A model generated the notes under the pieces. It did no database searches and was not told the DNA's origin. It saw only the letters and a program-made list of their open reading frames with translations. The position numbers and the translations under genes are program-made. Shown one piece after another: positions 37,990-46,711 of a DNA stretch of 64,000 bases; within the stretch, counting starts at the first letter, position 1; the number at the start of each line of letters is the position of its first letter. Source of the stretch: Marixanthomonas sp002364245 (GTDB taxonomy: Bacteria > Bacteroidota > Bacteroidia > Flavobacteriales > Flavobacteriaceae); the NCBI GenBank assembly GCA_963973455.1, contig CAXAZF010000006.1, positions 1 to 64,000 on the forward strand, in the 5' to 3' direction.

Positions 37990-37997
37990 CAAAAATA
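37990..37997 (-). promoter_or_regulatory. -7 promoter box of yaaA (TATTTTTG)
   Basis: Perfect TAnnTTTG on the minus strand, 17 bp before the yaaA ATG. No OxyR- or PerR-like inverted repeat is evident beside it. Confidence 0.5.
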
Positions 37998-38113
37998 AAT
38001 TAAATATATCTCTAATCATATTACAACACTTTTATATTTTTTATAAAACCATTATTATTCTTTATTAAGAAATACCTTTAACATATTAATGTACAATTAA
38101 GAGTTTATTAACT

Positions 38114-38142
38114 TTTGAAAAAGATTCTTATAAATACTTTTA
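38114..38142 (+). promoter_or_regulatory. Candidate promoter of the FG-GAP T9SS gene (TTTG-N17-TACTTTTA)
   Basis: A TTTG at 38114-38117 and TACTTTTA at 38135-38142 (one mismatch to TAnnTTTG) are spaced by 17 nt, within the range for Bacteroidota -33/-7 pairs. The ATG follows 25 bp later. Confidence 0.4.
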
Positions 38143-38166
38143 GAAAATAACTTTAAACATAAAATT

Positions 38167-39927
38167 ATGAAAAAACATGTACTCCTCAGTTGTTTAGCCA
38201 TTTTTATTGGCGTAACCGCTATTACAGCACAAACTGAAATAGGAAAAAAAGCTAAGTTAACTGAAAATGGAACCATTGAAGTTGAAAACGTACAACTTCC
38301 AATAAATGAAAGTGCGACTCAAAATAAACAACAAGCCGATGTCTTATTTAAGTTTGGTAGAGAAGCCAACCCTACCATAAAAAATTCGCGAGGGACAACG
38401 TTAGCAGATATTGACAATGATGGAGTTGACGAAATCCTTTACGGAATTGACACCACGCTTTATGCCTTAGAAGGTGATGGAACCATACTCTGGGAAAAAA
38501 CAGTTTTAGGCCCTATTTTATTACCACCTACTGTAGCTGATCTTGATGGTGATGGTAATTTGGAAGTTATAGTTAACACGGGTTATCCTACAACAGTAGG
38601 ACGCGTTTATTTAAAAGATAACAATGGGGATGACCTCCCAGGTTGGCCGTTGAATTTTAATGACAATTGGATGATAAACGCTCCAGCTGTAGCAGATTTG
38701 GACGGGAATGGAACGTTAGATATTATAACCGGTGAACGTGCCGGAAGTGCTGAAGGCTATGTTCATGCCATAAATATGGACGGCACACCTATAAATAACA
38801 ATTGGCCAGTACAAGTAGATGCCACTCCGGCTTTTACTCCTTCCATTGGCGATGTGGATAACGACGGTAATAACGATGTCGTTATCGCTACGTCTTCAAC
38901 TGGGATGCGTATTTATGACAACCAAGGACAGATTTTCCCTAATTTTCCATTGCTGGACCCAACTGTTAAATATTCTTACCAGTCCCCTATTCTAGCAGAT
39001 TTAGACGGTGATGATGACTTAGAAATTATAGGAAGCAACCACGGAGATGCGCCAGGTTTTTATGTTTTAAACCATGACGCAACTTATTACCCAGGATGGC
39101 CTATCGCTCTAGCAGGATGGACATATTCCCCAGCAACAGTACTTGATTTGGATGGAGATGAAACATTTGAAATTTTTATGTCCGACAGAAATACTAGTGG
39201 TGACGGCACTCCTCTTGATGTCGTTTATGGTCTTACACCAGATGGTGACAACCTCAATAATTTCCCCATTTCAAAATACGGAGGCACCGAAGGGGTTTTA
39301 ACCATTGCAGATATTAATGATGACGGTGTTTTGGAAGTTATTTTCCCAAGTACCCTTACCGATGCAGAAGGCGATGGATATATTCACGCCTATTCTATAG
39401 ATGGCAGTGGTGAGATTGACGGTTTTCCGTTGCGCCCACGTGGTTTTACCTTTTTAAATGGAGCGGTTATTGGTGATGTTGACAATGACGGCATGATGGA
39501 TCTTACCGCAAATTCGTATACACAGACTTTTGGCCAAGGCATTGATTCATCGTATGTAACTAGTTATAACTTGAATGTACCTTATGATGAAAACAAAATT
39601 AGACGCAATGGGTACAAAGGTAGCAACTCTAGAGATGGATTGGTAGTTCCTGAAATTATTGCAGGAGTTGAGGAGTTTTCTAATACCTCTATCAACCTTA
39701 CCCCTAACCCTTCAAATGGTGTTTTAAATTTAAACGTATCGATAGCGCTTGAAAATGCTACCATCTCACTGTATACTATTGATGGAAAGCAGGTTTTTTC
39801 TGAAGAAAGAAGCATTTCAAAAAACGAAGCTATTCAGTATAATTTTAAAGACTTAAGTAGCGGGTTATATTTAGTGAACATTTCTAACAGAAACAAAACG
39901 TTCACCGCTAAATGGGTGAAGAAGTAA
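38167..39927 (+). CDS. secreted FG-GAP/VCBS beta-propeller protein with T9SS sorting domain
   Basis: The 586-residue protein has a signal peptide (MKKHVLLSCLAIFIGVTAITAQ). At least eight FG-GAP-like blades follow, each with a calcium-binding DxDxDG-type loop (DIDNDGVDE, DLDGDGNLE, DLDGNGTLD, DVDNDGNND, DLDGDDDLE, DLDGDETFE, DINDDGVLE, DVDNDGMMD). The C-terminus is a type A T9SS sorting domain (LTPNPSNGVLNLNV, DLSSGLYLVNIS). Such propellers bind ligands or partner proteins; no enzyme motif is seen. It is monocistronic and closed by the hairpin at 39951. Confidence 0.92.
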   Translation: MKKHVLLSCLAIFIGVTAITAQTEIGKKAKLTENGTIEVENVQLPINESATQNKQQADVLFKFGREANPTIKNSRGTTLADIDNDGVDEILYGIDTTLYALEGDGTILWEKTVLGPILLPPTVADLDGDGNLEVIVNTGYPTTVGRVYLKDNNGDDLPGWPLNFNDNWMINAPAVADLDGNGTLDIITGERAGSAEGYVHAINMDGTPINNNWPVQVDATPAFTPSIGDVDNDGNNDVVIATSSTGMRIYDNQGQIFPNFPLLDPTVKYSYQSPILADLDGDDDLEIIGSNHGDAPGFYVLNHDATYYPGWPIALAGWTYSPATVLDLDGDETFEIFMSDRNTSGDGTPLDVVYGLTPDGDNLNNFPISKYGGTEGVLTIADINDDGVLEVIFPSTLTDAEGDGYIHAYSIDGSGEIDGFPLRPRGFTFLNGAVIGDVDNDGMMDLTANSYTQTFGQGIDSSYVTSYNLNVPYDENKIRRNGYKGSNSRDGLVVPEIIAGVEEFSNTSINLTPNPSNGVLNLNVSIALENATISLYTIDGKQVFSEERSISKNEAIQYNFKDLSSGLYLVNISNRNKTFTAKWVKK

Positions 39928-39950
39928 TAAACGCTCATTTATAACTAATA

Positions 39951-39985
39951 AAAAAATCCGAAGTGAGTTGCTTCGGATTTTTTTT
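39951..39985. terminator. Bidirectional terminator between convergent genes
   Basis: AAAAAATCCGAAG / CTTCGGATTTTTT stem (39951-39963 and 39971-39983) with a 7-nt loop and a long T-run. It serves the FG-GAP gene and probably the rluD-type gene converging on it. Confidence 0.9.
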
Positions 39986-40000
39986 ATTCTATTTAACCAA

Positions 40001-41047
40001 TTAAATAGCGTGCTTCGAATAGTTTCGCCATTTCTCTAAACACGCTTCCATATCGTCCGGTATTTGAGATTCAAAACGTTTCATTTCTCCCGTGGTGGGA
40101 TGCACAAAACCTAATGTTCTGGCATGCAGCGCTTGTCTTGGTAATGCTTTAAAACAATTGTCTACAAACTGTTTGTATTTTGTAAAAGTAGTTCCTTTTA
40201 AAATTTTATCGCCACCATATCGTTCGTCATTAAATAAGGTATGACCAATGTGTTTTAAATGAACACGTATTTGGTGTGTTCTACCAGTTTCTAGCCTACA
40301 AGAGAGTAAGGTTACATACCCCAATCGCTCCAATACTTTAAAGTGGGTTACTGCGTGTTTTCCACGTGTTTCATCTTCATCATCTTCAAAAACGGTATTC
40401 TGTAGCCTATTTTTTGGATGACGGCCAATATTACCTTCAACAGTACCAGATTCTTCATCTACATTCCCCCAAACCAGAGCGACATATTCTCGCTCAGTCG
40501 TTTTATTGAAAAACTGTTTGGATAAATGCGTCATGGCCTCTTCTGTTTTAGCAACTACAAGAAGTCCGCTCGTATCTTTGTCAATTCGGTGTACTAAACC
40601 TGGGCGGTTACTACTATTGTTCGGAAGGTTGTCAAAATGAAAGGTAAGCGCGTTGATTAATGTCCCACTGTAATTGCCGTGCCCTGGATGAACCACCATT
40701 CCTGGCTCTTTATTAACCACTAAAACATCATCATCTTCATATACAATATCAATCGGGATATCTTCCGGAACCAATAAATTTTCATACGGTGGATGCTCAA
40801 AAAGAACGGTCACCACATCGCCTGGTTTTACTTTATAGTTTTGTTTTACCGCAACATCGTTCACATAAATGTTTCCGTCCTTAGCAGCTTTCTGAATTTT
40901 ATTCCGCGTAGCATTTTCAATTCTGTTCATCAGGTATTTATCTACCCTAAGCGGTTGCTGGCCTTTATCGGCTACATAACGATAATGTTCATATAAATCG
41001 TCATTTCCGGAATCTTCTGTGTTTTCTTCAGTAGTATTATTGGTCAT
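40001..41047 (-). CDS. RluA/RluD-family 23S rRNA pseudouridine synthase
   Basis: The 348-residue enzyme has an N-terminal S4 RNA-binding domain (about 33-95: LRVDKYLMNRIENATRNKIQK) and the RluA-type catalytic domain with HRIDKDTSGL (153-162, catalytic Asp 156). The C-terminal LETGRTHQIRVH motif is present. RluD in E. coli modifies helix 69 of 23S rRNA; which sites are served here cannot be told. It overlaps the PASTA gene by 11 bp and is translated from the same mRNA. Confidence 0.92.
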   Translation of the reverse strand: MTNNTTEENTEDSGNDDLYEHYRYVADKGQQPLRVDKYLMNRIENATRNKIQKAAKDGNIYVNDVAVKQNYKVKPGDVVTVLFEHPPYENLLVPEDIPIDIVYEDDDVLVVNKEPGMVVHPGHGNYSGTLINALTFHFDNLPNNSSNRPGLVHRIDKDTSGLLVVAKTEEAMTHLSKQFFNKTTEREYVALVWGNVDEESGTVEGNIGRHPKNRLQNTVFEDDEDETRGKHAVTHFKVLERLGYVTLLSCRLETGRTHQIRVHLKHIGHTLFNDERYGGDKILKGTTFTKYKQFVDNCFKALPRQALHARTLGFVHPTTGEMKRFESQIPDDMEACLEKWRNYSKHAI

Positions 41048-41666
41048 TATCGTCTATTTCAGTAGGTTGCATTTCATCTTCAGTTTCATCATTTTCATCG
41101 TTCTCTTCATGTACACGATTTAAGGACTCATCACCAACAATTAAGTCGATCACGGCTGTTTTTTGAATTTCAGTCCCTGGTTCCAATTTTTCACCTTTAT
41201 AGCGAAGTTCTTTTACTTGATCACTTATATCGGGGCGGTAGCTTATCTTCCCTATTTCAAAACCCATAGCCAACAACGTAGGTTCTGCTTGACGGCGGGT
41301 TCTTCCAATTACATTGGGCACTTGTATTTTTCGATAGCCCGAAGGATTTAAGTACAAGTAGATTTTTCGGTCTTCTTTTACAAATTTTCCAGCCTTCGGA
41401 ATTTGTTCAATTACCGAATATTTAGGAAAATCTGGATTGTAATTGGCAGAATCCAATATTTCGTACCTCAAATCCATTTCATCCAGTTTGTCTTCAACAA
41501 GGTCTAAAGACAGCTTGCTCAAACTAGGAACTTCAATTTTTTGACCGTGGTTGGTAGTGCCCTTAAGCCACCACATTACGAGGAAACTCAATACGACTAA
41601 AGCCAAAATGGCTAATAACAATTGTTTTAAAAAAGCTTTGGTGAAGAGGAATCTGAAAAATGTCAT
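41037..41666 (-). CDS. membrane-anchored PASTA-domain protein
   Basis: The 209-residue protein has one N-terminal membrane helix (14-34) and then two or three PASTA repeats (EVPSLSKLSLDLVEDKLDEMDLRYEI, QVPNVIGRTRRQAEPTLLAMGFEIGKI). It ends with an acidic Glu/Asp tail. PASTA domains bind muropeptides or beta-lactams in kinases and PBPs; here there is no kinase or transpeptidase domain, as in other Bacteroidota. It is divergent from ddl, which fits a peptidoglycan connection. Confidence 0.88.
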   Translation of the reverse strand: MTFFRFLFTKAFLKQLLLAILALVVLSFLVMWWLKGTTNHGQKIEVPSLSKLSLDLVEDKLDEMDLRYEILDSANYNPDFPKYSVIEQIPKAGKFVKEDRKIYLYLNPSGYRKIQVPNVIGRTRRQAEPTLLAMGFEIGKISYRPDISDQVKELRYKGEKLEPGTEIQKTAVIDLIVGDESLNRVHEENDENDETEDEMQPTEIDDNDQ

Positions 41667-41684
41667 ACATTATATATTGATAGG

Positions 41685-41692
41685 CAAAAATA
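41685..41692 (-). promoter_or_regulatory. -7 promoter box of the PASTA-rluD unit (TATTTTTG)
   Basis: Perfect TAnnTTTG on the minus strand, 18 bp before the PASTA-gene ATG. Confidence 0.5.
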
Positions 41693-41729
41693 ACAAACCT
41701 AAAGTTAGTATCTTTCTATGGATTAGTCA

Positions 41730-41737
41730 TATTTTTG
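41730..41737 (+). promoter_or_regulatory. -7 promoter box of ddl (TATTTTTG)
   Basis: Perfect TAnnTTTG on the plus strand, 26 bp before the ddl ATG and back to back with the PASTA-gene promoter, 37 bp apart. Confidence 0.5.
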
Positions 41738-41763
41738 TTAAACGTTATTTTTAAAATTTTGGT

Positions 41764-42750
41764 ATGGCAAAAAAACATATCGCCGTCGCTATGGGCGGTT
41801 ATTCAAGCGAATTTGAAATTTCACTTAAAAGTGGAGCCATGGTTTGCGACTTTTTGGATAAAGAAAAATATCATGCATATCCTATTCATATTCTAAAAGA
41901 AGGCTGGTTTTACGTTTCAGAAGATGGAACAAAGCATCCTGTTCATAAAGAAGATTTCAGTTTTGATAAAGACGGAACAACCATTAAACCAGATGCTGTT
42001 TTTAACTGTATTCACGGTACGCCCGGCGAAGACGGCCAGCTTCAAGCATACTTGCGTTTAGTAGGCGTTCCTCAAACCAGTGCTGGATATTACCAAGCCG
42101 CGTTGAGCTTTAACAAACGGGATTGTTTATCCGTTTTAAAAGGCTTCGGAATTAATTGCGCCAATTCCTACTACGTAAATAAAGGCAGCAACATAGATAA
42201 AGAGGAAATTATAAAAAAAGTAGGCCTTCCTTGCTTCGTAAAACCAAATAGAGCTGGCTCTAGCTTTGGGGTTAGTAAAGTAAAAGAAATGGACGAATTG
42301 CTTCCTGCTATTGAAAAAGCCTATGAAGAAGACCACGAGGTGTTAATTGAAACCGCTTTAATAGGCACCGAAGTACAAGTAGGTGTATATAAAAACAATG
42401 GAAAAATTGTTGCTTTACCAACTACTGAAATTGTTTCGCAAAATGAATTTTTTGACTACGAAGCTAAATATTTAGGTGCTTCGGAAGAAATAACTCCGGC
42501 ACGTATTTCTGAAGAAGAAACACAGAAAATACAAGCTGAAGCTAAGAAAATATATGAAGTATTAAATATGAACGGCATTAGCCGAAGTGACTTTATCATT
42601 CAAAAAGGCACCCCATACTTTATTGAAACCAACACCAATCCTGGTTTATCACCAGAAAGCATTGTACCACAACAAGTACGTGAATCTGGAATGACACTTA
42701 CAGAATTTTTTAGTATTTTGGTAGATGACGTTTTAGTCGTACCCGACTAA
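41764..42750 (+). CDS. ddl: D-alanine--D-alanine ligase
   Basis: Ddl makes the D-Ala-D-Ala dipeptide of peptidoglycan. The 328-residue ATP-grasp enzyme shows CIHGTPGEDGQLQAYL (substrate loop), LPCFVKPNRAGSSFGVSKV (ATP-binding) and IETNTNPGLSPESIVPQQ (metal-binding). coaD follows after 57 bp, probably on the same transcript. Confidence 0.96.
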   Translation: MAKKHIAVAMGGYSSEFEISLKSGAMVCDFLDKEKYHAYPIHILKEGWFYVSEDGTKHPVHKEDFSFDKDGTTIKPDAVFNCIHGTPGEDGQLQAYLRLVGVPQTSAGYYQAALSFNKRDCLSVLKGFGINCANSYYVNKGSNIDKEEIIKKVGLPCFVKPNRAGSSFGVSKVKEMDELLPAIEKAYEEDHEVLIETALIGTEVQVGVYKNNGKIVALPTTEIVSQNEFFDYEAKYLGASEEITPARISEEETQKIQAEAKKIYEVLNMNGISRSDFIIQKGTPYFIETNTNPGLSPESIVPQQVRESGMTLTEFFSILVDDVLVVPD

Positions 42751-42807
42751 GATGTGAGACCGCTTCGCTGTTAGAAGTAGAATAAAAAAACATAAAACAA
42801 CTTTATA

Positions 42808-43251
42808 ATGAAAAAACGCGCGCTTTTTCCTGGTTCTTTCGATCCTATTACTATAGGTCATGTTGATATTATAAAACGTGCGTTGCCGTTGTTTGACGAA
42901 ATTATCATCGCCATAGGTGTGAATGCCGAAAAAAAATATATGTTCCCGCTTGAGGACCGAAAGCAGTTTATTGAAGATGCTTTTAAAGAGTTTGATGCCG
43001 TAACGGTAAAAACGTATAAAGGACTCACAGCCGATTTCTGTAAAGCTGAAAACGCGCAGTATATTCTTCGAGGTGTTCGCAACACAGCCGACTTTACCTA
43101 CGAGCAAACCATCGCCCAAGCCAATGCCGAAGTGATGAATGTTGAAAGTGTATTTTTAGTGGCTTCTCCAGCCGTATCGCACGTTTCTTCTTCTATTGTA
43201 CGCGATATCGCCCGAAATGATGGGGATTATGGTAGTTTGGTGCCTTTCTAA
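42808..43251 (+). CDS. coaD: pantetheine-phosphate adenylyltransferase
   Basis: CoaD transfers AMP to 4'-phosphopantetheine in coenzyme A synthesis. The 147-residue nucleotidyltransferase has GSFDPITIGH (9-18), YILRGVRNTADFTYE and SSSIVRDIA. The length is slightly under the usual 155-165 but complete. The short hairpin CCTCC-N5-GGAGG at 43261-43275, just after its stop, lacks a T-run. Confidence 0.95.
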   Translation: MKKRALFPGSFDPITIGHVDIIKRALPLFDEIIIAIGVNAEKKYMFPLEDRKQFIEDAFKEFDAVTVKTYKGLTADFCKAENAQYILRGVRNTADFTYEQTIAQANAEVMNVESVFLVASPAVSHVSSSIVRDIARNDGDYGSLVPF

Positions 43252-43618
43252 AAGTAAAAACCTCCTTTACGGAGGCTCAAGCAGTTCTCTCAAGATTAAA
43301 AATATTGAACAAATTATAAAGTATTTATTCAATTTTTCTACACTGTAATCTAAACATATTAATATGTTTAAAAAACTTTGACAAATAGCTACACATTTAA
43401 ATATGTAACCTCTTACTTTTTTAATTAATTTAATCTGTCATGACTTCGTGCTTTCCACGTTTTTTATAATTAATAATAGTATAAAATTAAATAAGTCACC
43501 TAATTTTAAAAGGCCGCTGAAAGTTGTTACTCGATTTATTAACACTCAAATTATTTAAAACAAAAAAGCCCTTTCAGTTTCCTGAAAGGGCTTTAAAATT
43601 TTTCTTAAAAAACGTTGC
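43252..43618. other. Intergenic region between coaD and rpsT
   Basis: This 367-bp AT-rich stretch holds a short CCTCC/GGAGG hairpin (43261-43275) and the rpsT terminator (43565-43594). Between 43280 and 43560 I find no open frame with a credible start and no RNA gene. Confidence 0.65.
43565..43594 (-). terminator. Intrinsic terminator of rpsT
   Basis: AAAGCCCTTTCAG / CTGAAAGGGCTTT (43565-43577 and 43582-43594), a 13-bp perfect stem with a 4-nt loop and a U-run on the minus strand. Confidence 0.9.
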
Positions 43619-43870
43619 TTATAGCGCTGCGATGTGTCTTGAAATCTGAGACTTTAAATTAGCTGCTTTGTTATCGTGAATAACGTTGTTTTTCGCTAAT
43701 TTATCAATCATAGACGTTACTTCAGGAAAAAGCTTTTCAGCCTCTTTCTTGTTCGTAGCATCTTTCAGCTTCTTAATCGCGTTACGCGTAGTTTTAAACT
43801 GGTAACGGTTACGTAAACGCTTTGTTTCGCTGTTTCTAATTCTCTTTAAAGCTGACTTGTGATTCGCCAT
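43619..43870 (-). CDS. rpsT: 30S ribosomal protein S20 (bS20)
   Basis: The 83-residue basic helical protein starts MANHKSALKRIRNSETKRLRN and has the family's MIDKLAKNNVIHDNKAANLKSQISRH. It stabilises 16S rRNA in the 30S body. tRNA-Glu lies 20 bp upstream on the same strand and appears to share its promoter. Confidence 0.97.
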   Translation of the reverse strand: MANHKSALKRIRNSETKRLRNRYQFKTTRNAIKKLKDATNKKEAEKLFPEVTSMIDKLAKNNVIHDNKAANLKSQISRHIAAL

Positions 43871-43890
43871 AATTCTCTTTCTTTAATTTG

Positions 43891-43962
43891 TAGCCCGTAG
43901 GGGAATCGAACCCCTGTTACCAGGATGAAAACCTGGCGTCCTAACCCCTAGACGAACGGGCC
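43891..43962 (-). tRNA. tRNA-Glu (anticodon UUC)
   Basis: On the minus strand a full cloverleaf folds: acceptor GGCCCGT / ACGGGCT with discriminator A, anticodon stem CCAGG / CCTGG around loop TTTTCAT, and T-arm CAGGGGTTCGATTCCCCT. The anticodon is TTC, giving Glu. CCA is not encoded. It lies between proS and rpsT. Confidence 0.95.
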
Positions 43963-43984
43963 AATTGTTTTTCAATTGCGGATG

Positions 43985-44015
43985 CAAAAATACAACACAT
44001 TTTCAATTCTGCAAA
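43985..44015 (-). promoter_or_regulatory. Promoter of tRNA-Glu and rpsT (TTTG-N19-TATTTTTG)
   Basis: On the minus strand a TTTG (44015-44012) and a perfect -7 box TATTTTTG (43992-43985) are spaced by 19 nt, the best complete Bacteroidota promoter in the window. The mature tRNA starts 22 bp downstream of the box. Confidence 0.7.
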
Positions 44016-44041
44016 TAGATTTGAAACTTTTTTAAAAAAAA

Positions 44042-45517
44042 TTAATACGCCTTTGCAAACAACACGCGTTGGTTTGATGGTTTTCCAGTAACCATGCAAC
44101 TTCCCGCTTCTTTTTCTCCATCCAAGGGAATACATCTAATTGTTGCTTTTGTATCGTTTTTAATTTGATCTTCCGTTTCTGTGGTTCCATCCCAATGTGC
44201 AGAGATAAATCCGCCTTTAGATTTTAGCACTTTTTTAAATTCTTCGTAGCTATCTACTTCAGTAGTGTGTTCTGTTCTGTAATCAACCGCCTTTTTAAAT
44301 AGATTTTCTTGAATTTCAGTCATTAAGCCAGATACTTTATCAACCACCTCATCTTGGTTTACAAACTCCTTGGTTAACGTATCACGTCTAGCCAACTCTA
44401 CGGTGCCTTTTTCAACATCTTTTGGCCCAATAGCAATACGCACCGGAACCCCTTTTAATTCGTATTCATTAAACTTCCAGCCCGGCTTGTGCGTATCTCT
44501 ATTATCAAATTTTACACGAATACCAGCAGCTCTTAATTTAGCTTGTAAATCTTTTGCTACTTCACTAACCGAATCAAACTGTTCTTCATTTCTGTAAATA
44601 GGTACAATCACAACTTGGTCTGGTGCTAATTTTGGTGGCAATACCAACCCATTATCATCACTGTGCGTCATAATCAATGCGCCCACTAATCGGGTAGACA
44701 CGCCCCAAGAGGTTGCCCAAACATATTCTTGCTTCCCTTCTTTTGAAGCAAACTTAACATCAAATGCTTTGGCAAAATTCTGTCCCAAAAAGTGCGAAGT
44801 TCCTGCTTGCAATGCTTTTCCGTCCTGCATTAACGCTTCAATACAATAGGTTTCCAAAGCTCCGGCAAATCGTTCGCTTTCGGTTTTGAGTCCTTTAACC
44901 ACAGGAACGGCCATATAGTTTTCAGCAAAATCTGCATAGATGTTCATCATTTGTTCTGCTTCGGCAATGGCTTCCTTTTCGGTTGCATGCGCTGTATGCC
45001 CTTCTTGCCAAAGAAATTCTGCTGTACGCAAAAACAAACGTGTTCGCATTTCCCAACGCACCACATTGGCCCATTGGTTAATCAACAAGGGTAAATCTCG
45101 ATACGATTGCACCCATTTTCTATACGTATCCCAAATAATGGTTTCGGAAGTAGGCCGAACAATTAACTCTTCTTCTAATTTCGCGTCAGGATCAACTACG
45201 ATACCTTTCCCATCTTCATCATTTTTTAAACGATAATGCGTTACTACGGCACATTCTTTAGCAAAACCATCTACATGGCTCGCTTCTTTGCTGAAATAGG
45301 ATTTCGGGATAAAAAGCGGAAAGTACGCATTTTGATGCCCTGTTTCTTTAAACATTCTATCTAATTCGGCCTGCATTTTTTCCCAAATGCCATAACCGTA
45401 TGGTTTAATAACCATAGACCCTCTAACACCTGAGTTTTCAGCAAGGTCAGCCTTGATAACCAACTCATTGTACCATTTTGAATAATCTTCGCTTCTTGTA
45501 GTTAAGTTCTTTGCCAT
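44042..45517 (-). CDS. proS: proline--tRNA ligase, eukaryote/archaeal-like type
   Basis: The 491-residue class II synthetase charges tRNA-Pro. It lacks the bacterial editing insertion and matches the short archaeal/eukaryotic-like group, with GSMVIKPYGYGIWEKMQ (motif 1 region), RPTSETIIWDTYRKWVQSYRDLPLLINQWANVVRWE (motif 2) and TSWGVSTRLVGALIMTHSDD (motif 3). It ends with the C-terminal zinc-like fold and a Tyr terminus (LFAKAY). An inverted repeat sits just upstream of the ATG. Confidence 0.95.
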   Translation of the reverse strand: MAKNLTTRSEDYSKWYNELVIKADLAENSGVRGSMVIKPYGYGIWEKMQAELDRMFKETGHQNAYFPLFIPKSYFSKEASHVDGFAKECAVVTHYRLKNDEDGKGIVVDPDAKLEEELIVRPTSETIIWDTYRKWVQSYRDLPLLINQWANVVRWEMRTRLFLRTAEFLWQEGHTAHATEKEAIAEAEQMMNIYADFAENYMAVPVVKGLKTESERFAGALETYCIEALMQDGKALQAGTSHFLGQNFAKAFDVKFASKEGKQEYVWATSWGVSTRLVGALIMTHSDDNGLVLPPKLAPDQVVIVPIYRNEEQFDSVSEVAKDLQAKLRAAGIRVKFDNRDTHKPGWKFNEYELKGVPVRIAIGPKDVEKGTVELARRDTLTKEFVNQDEVVDKVSGLMTEIQENLFKKAVDYRTEHTTEVDSYEEFKKVLKSKGGFISAHWDGTTETEDQIKNDTKATIRCIPLDGEKEAGSCMVTGKPSNQRVLFAKAY

Positions 45518-45529
45518 ATACCGCAGTTT

Positions 45530-45546
45530 GGCACAAAACTTGTGCC
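45530..45546. promoter_or_regulatory. Perfect inverted repeat upstream of proS
   Basis: GGCACAA-AAC-TTGTGCC, a 7-bp perfect dyad with a 3-nt spacer, 13 bp upstream of the proS ATG. It may be an operator or an mRNA-leader hairpin; the minus strand also carries an AAGTTTTG that resembles a -7 box inside it. Confidence 0.4.
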
Positions 45547-45632
45547 TATAGTGTTAAATGATTACTAGTTCTCGTTTATCTCGACAAAACTAGTTATTTT
45601 TAAGAAGTCCAACAATTAAAATAAAAGCAGTT

Positions 45633-46682
45633 ATGCAATATCGATACAACATACAAAAAAGAACCATTCCCTTTATAATTATGGGGATTACAGCGTTGGT
45701 ACTCACTTCCTGCGGAACATACAACTCTGGGTATTCAGATGCCGATGGCATTTACGATTCTAGGGAGGGTGTAGCTTACGAGGAAGGTAGTTCAGATAGA
45801 GCAAATTATTACAAACAATACTTTAATACTAAATCTAACGAACTTGAGGAAATTCCTGAAGATGAAGATTTAGTATTTACCGATATTGAAGCCTACACTA
45901 CTTCAGAGTATATGGATGATGACGGATATATTATAATTGAAGAAAGAGATTATAACGAAGGTTATGGCCCATGGGGCAGTAATGTTGAAGACGTTACGGT
46001 AAATATTTATAATAGTGGTTATGGCTATGGTTATTGGGGAAGTCCATATTGGAGCTACTGGGGCAATCCATACTACAACTATTATCGCCCTTATTGGGGC
46101 ATAGGCTTTGGTGGTTGGGGCTATCCTTATTATGGAGGCTACTATGGCTATGGTTATTATGGATGGGGCCATCCTTTTTATGGTGGCTATTATGGCGGTT
46201 ATTATGGTCACGGAGGTTACTATAATGGTGGTTATAACGGATATTATAATAACATCTCTTACAACAGAGGAAGGAGAAATACCGATTACAACCGAAATAA
46301 TACTGAAGCTCGTGGAAGATCTTCAAGTACCACATCTAGACGTTCTTATTCTAGGTCTGAAAACCAAAGAAGGATACAAGCTAGAAATAGCAATTCAAGA
46401 TCTGTGAGAAACAGCACTATTAACCGTAGATCTAACAACTCGGTTAGGCAAAACCGAAGTAGGGTTAATAGCAGATCTAACAACGTTAGAAGAAGTTCAA
46501 ACACCCGTTCAGTAAGGAGCAACAGTAACTCAAGAAGAACAAGGTCCTACTCTCCTTCTACACGTTCAATACGCAGCTCTAGCAACTCTAGCAGCATTAA
46601 TAGTTCCAGTAGATCTTCAGGATCTTCAGGTTCTGTACGAAGCAGTAGTGGAAGCAGCAGACGAGGCGGCGGACGAGGATAA
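45633..46682 (+). CDS. Gly/Tyr-rich and Ser/Arg-rich predicted lipoprotein
   Basis: The 349-residue protein has a lipoprotein signal (IMGITALVLTSC, Cys 27). An acidic segment (about 45-110) is followed by a Gly/Tyr/Trp-rich region (about 125-210, with many GYYG and YWG repeats) and a Ser/Arg/Asn-rich tail (211-349). I do not recognise the family. It is probably exposed on the outer membrane; the aromatic and basic low-complexity parts suggest binding to polysaccharide or nucleic acid, but this is only inferred. The FadL-type gene follows after 29 bp. Confidence 0.75.
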   Translation: MQYRYNIQKRTIPFIIMGITALVLTSCGTYNSGYSDADGIYDSREGVAYEEGSSDRANYYKQYFNTKSNELEEIPEDEDLVFTDIEAYTTSEYMDDDGYIIIEERDYNEGYGPWGSNVEDVTVNIYNSGYGYGYWGSPYWSYWGNPYYNYYRPYWGIGFGGWGYPYYGGYYGYGYYGWGHPFYGGYYGGYYGHGGYYNGGYNGYYNNISYNRGRRNTDYNRNNTEARGRSSSTTSRRSYSRSENQRRIQARNSNSRSVRNSTINRRSNNSVRQNRSRVNSRSNNVRRSSNTRSVRSNSNSRRTRSYSPSTRSIRSSSNSSSINSSSRSSGSSGSVRSSSGSSRRGGGRG

Positions 46683-46711
46683 TTTTCAATTAAAAAATTA
46701 AAAAAATTGAT

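Noticed and set aside
43261..43275. CCTCC/GGAGG hairpin as the coaD terminator
   Set aside because: The stem is only 5 bp and no T-run follows, so it is noted but not called.
43941..44135. Short frame between tRNA-Glu and proS
   Set aside because: It overlaps the tRNA gene and the 3' end of proS on the same strand and has no family match I can see.
45903..46407. Several open frames on both strands over the Gly/Tyr-rich gene
   Set aside because: They mirror the repetitive GGN/TAT codons of the lipoprotein gene and have no start context or family signal.
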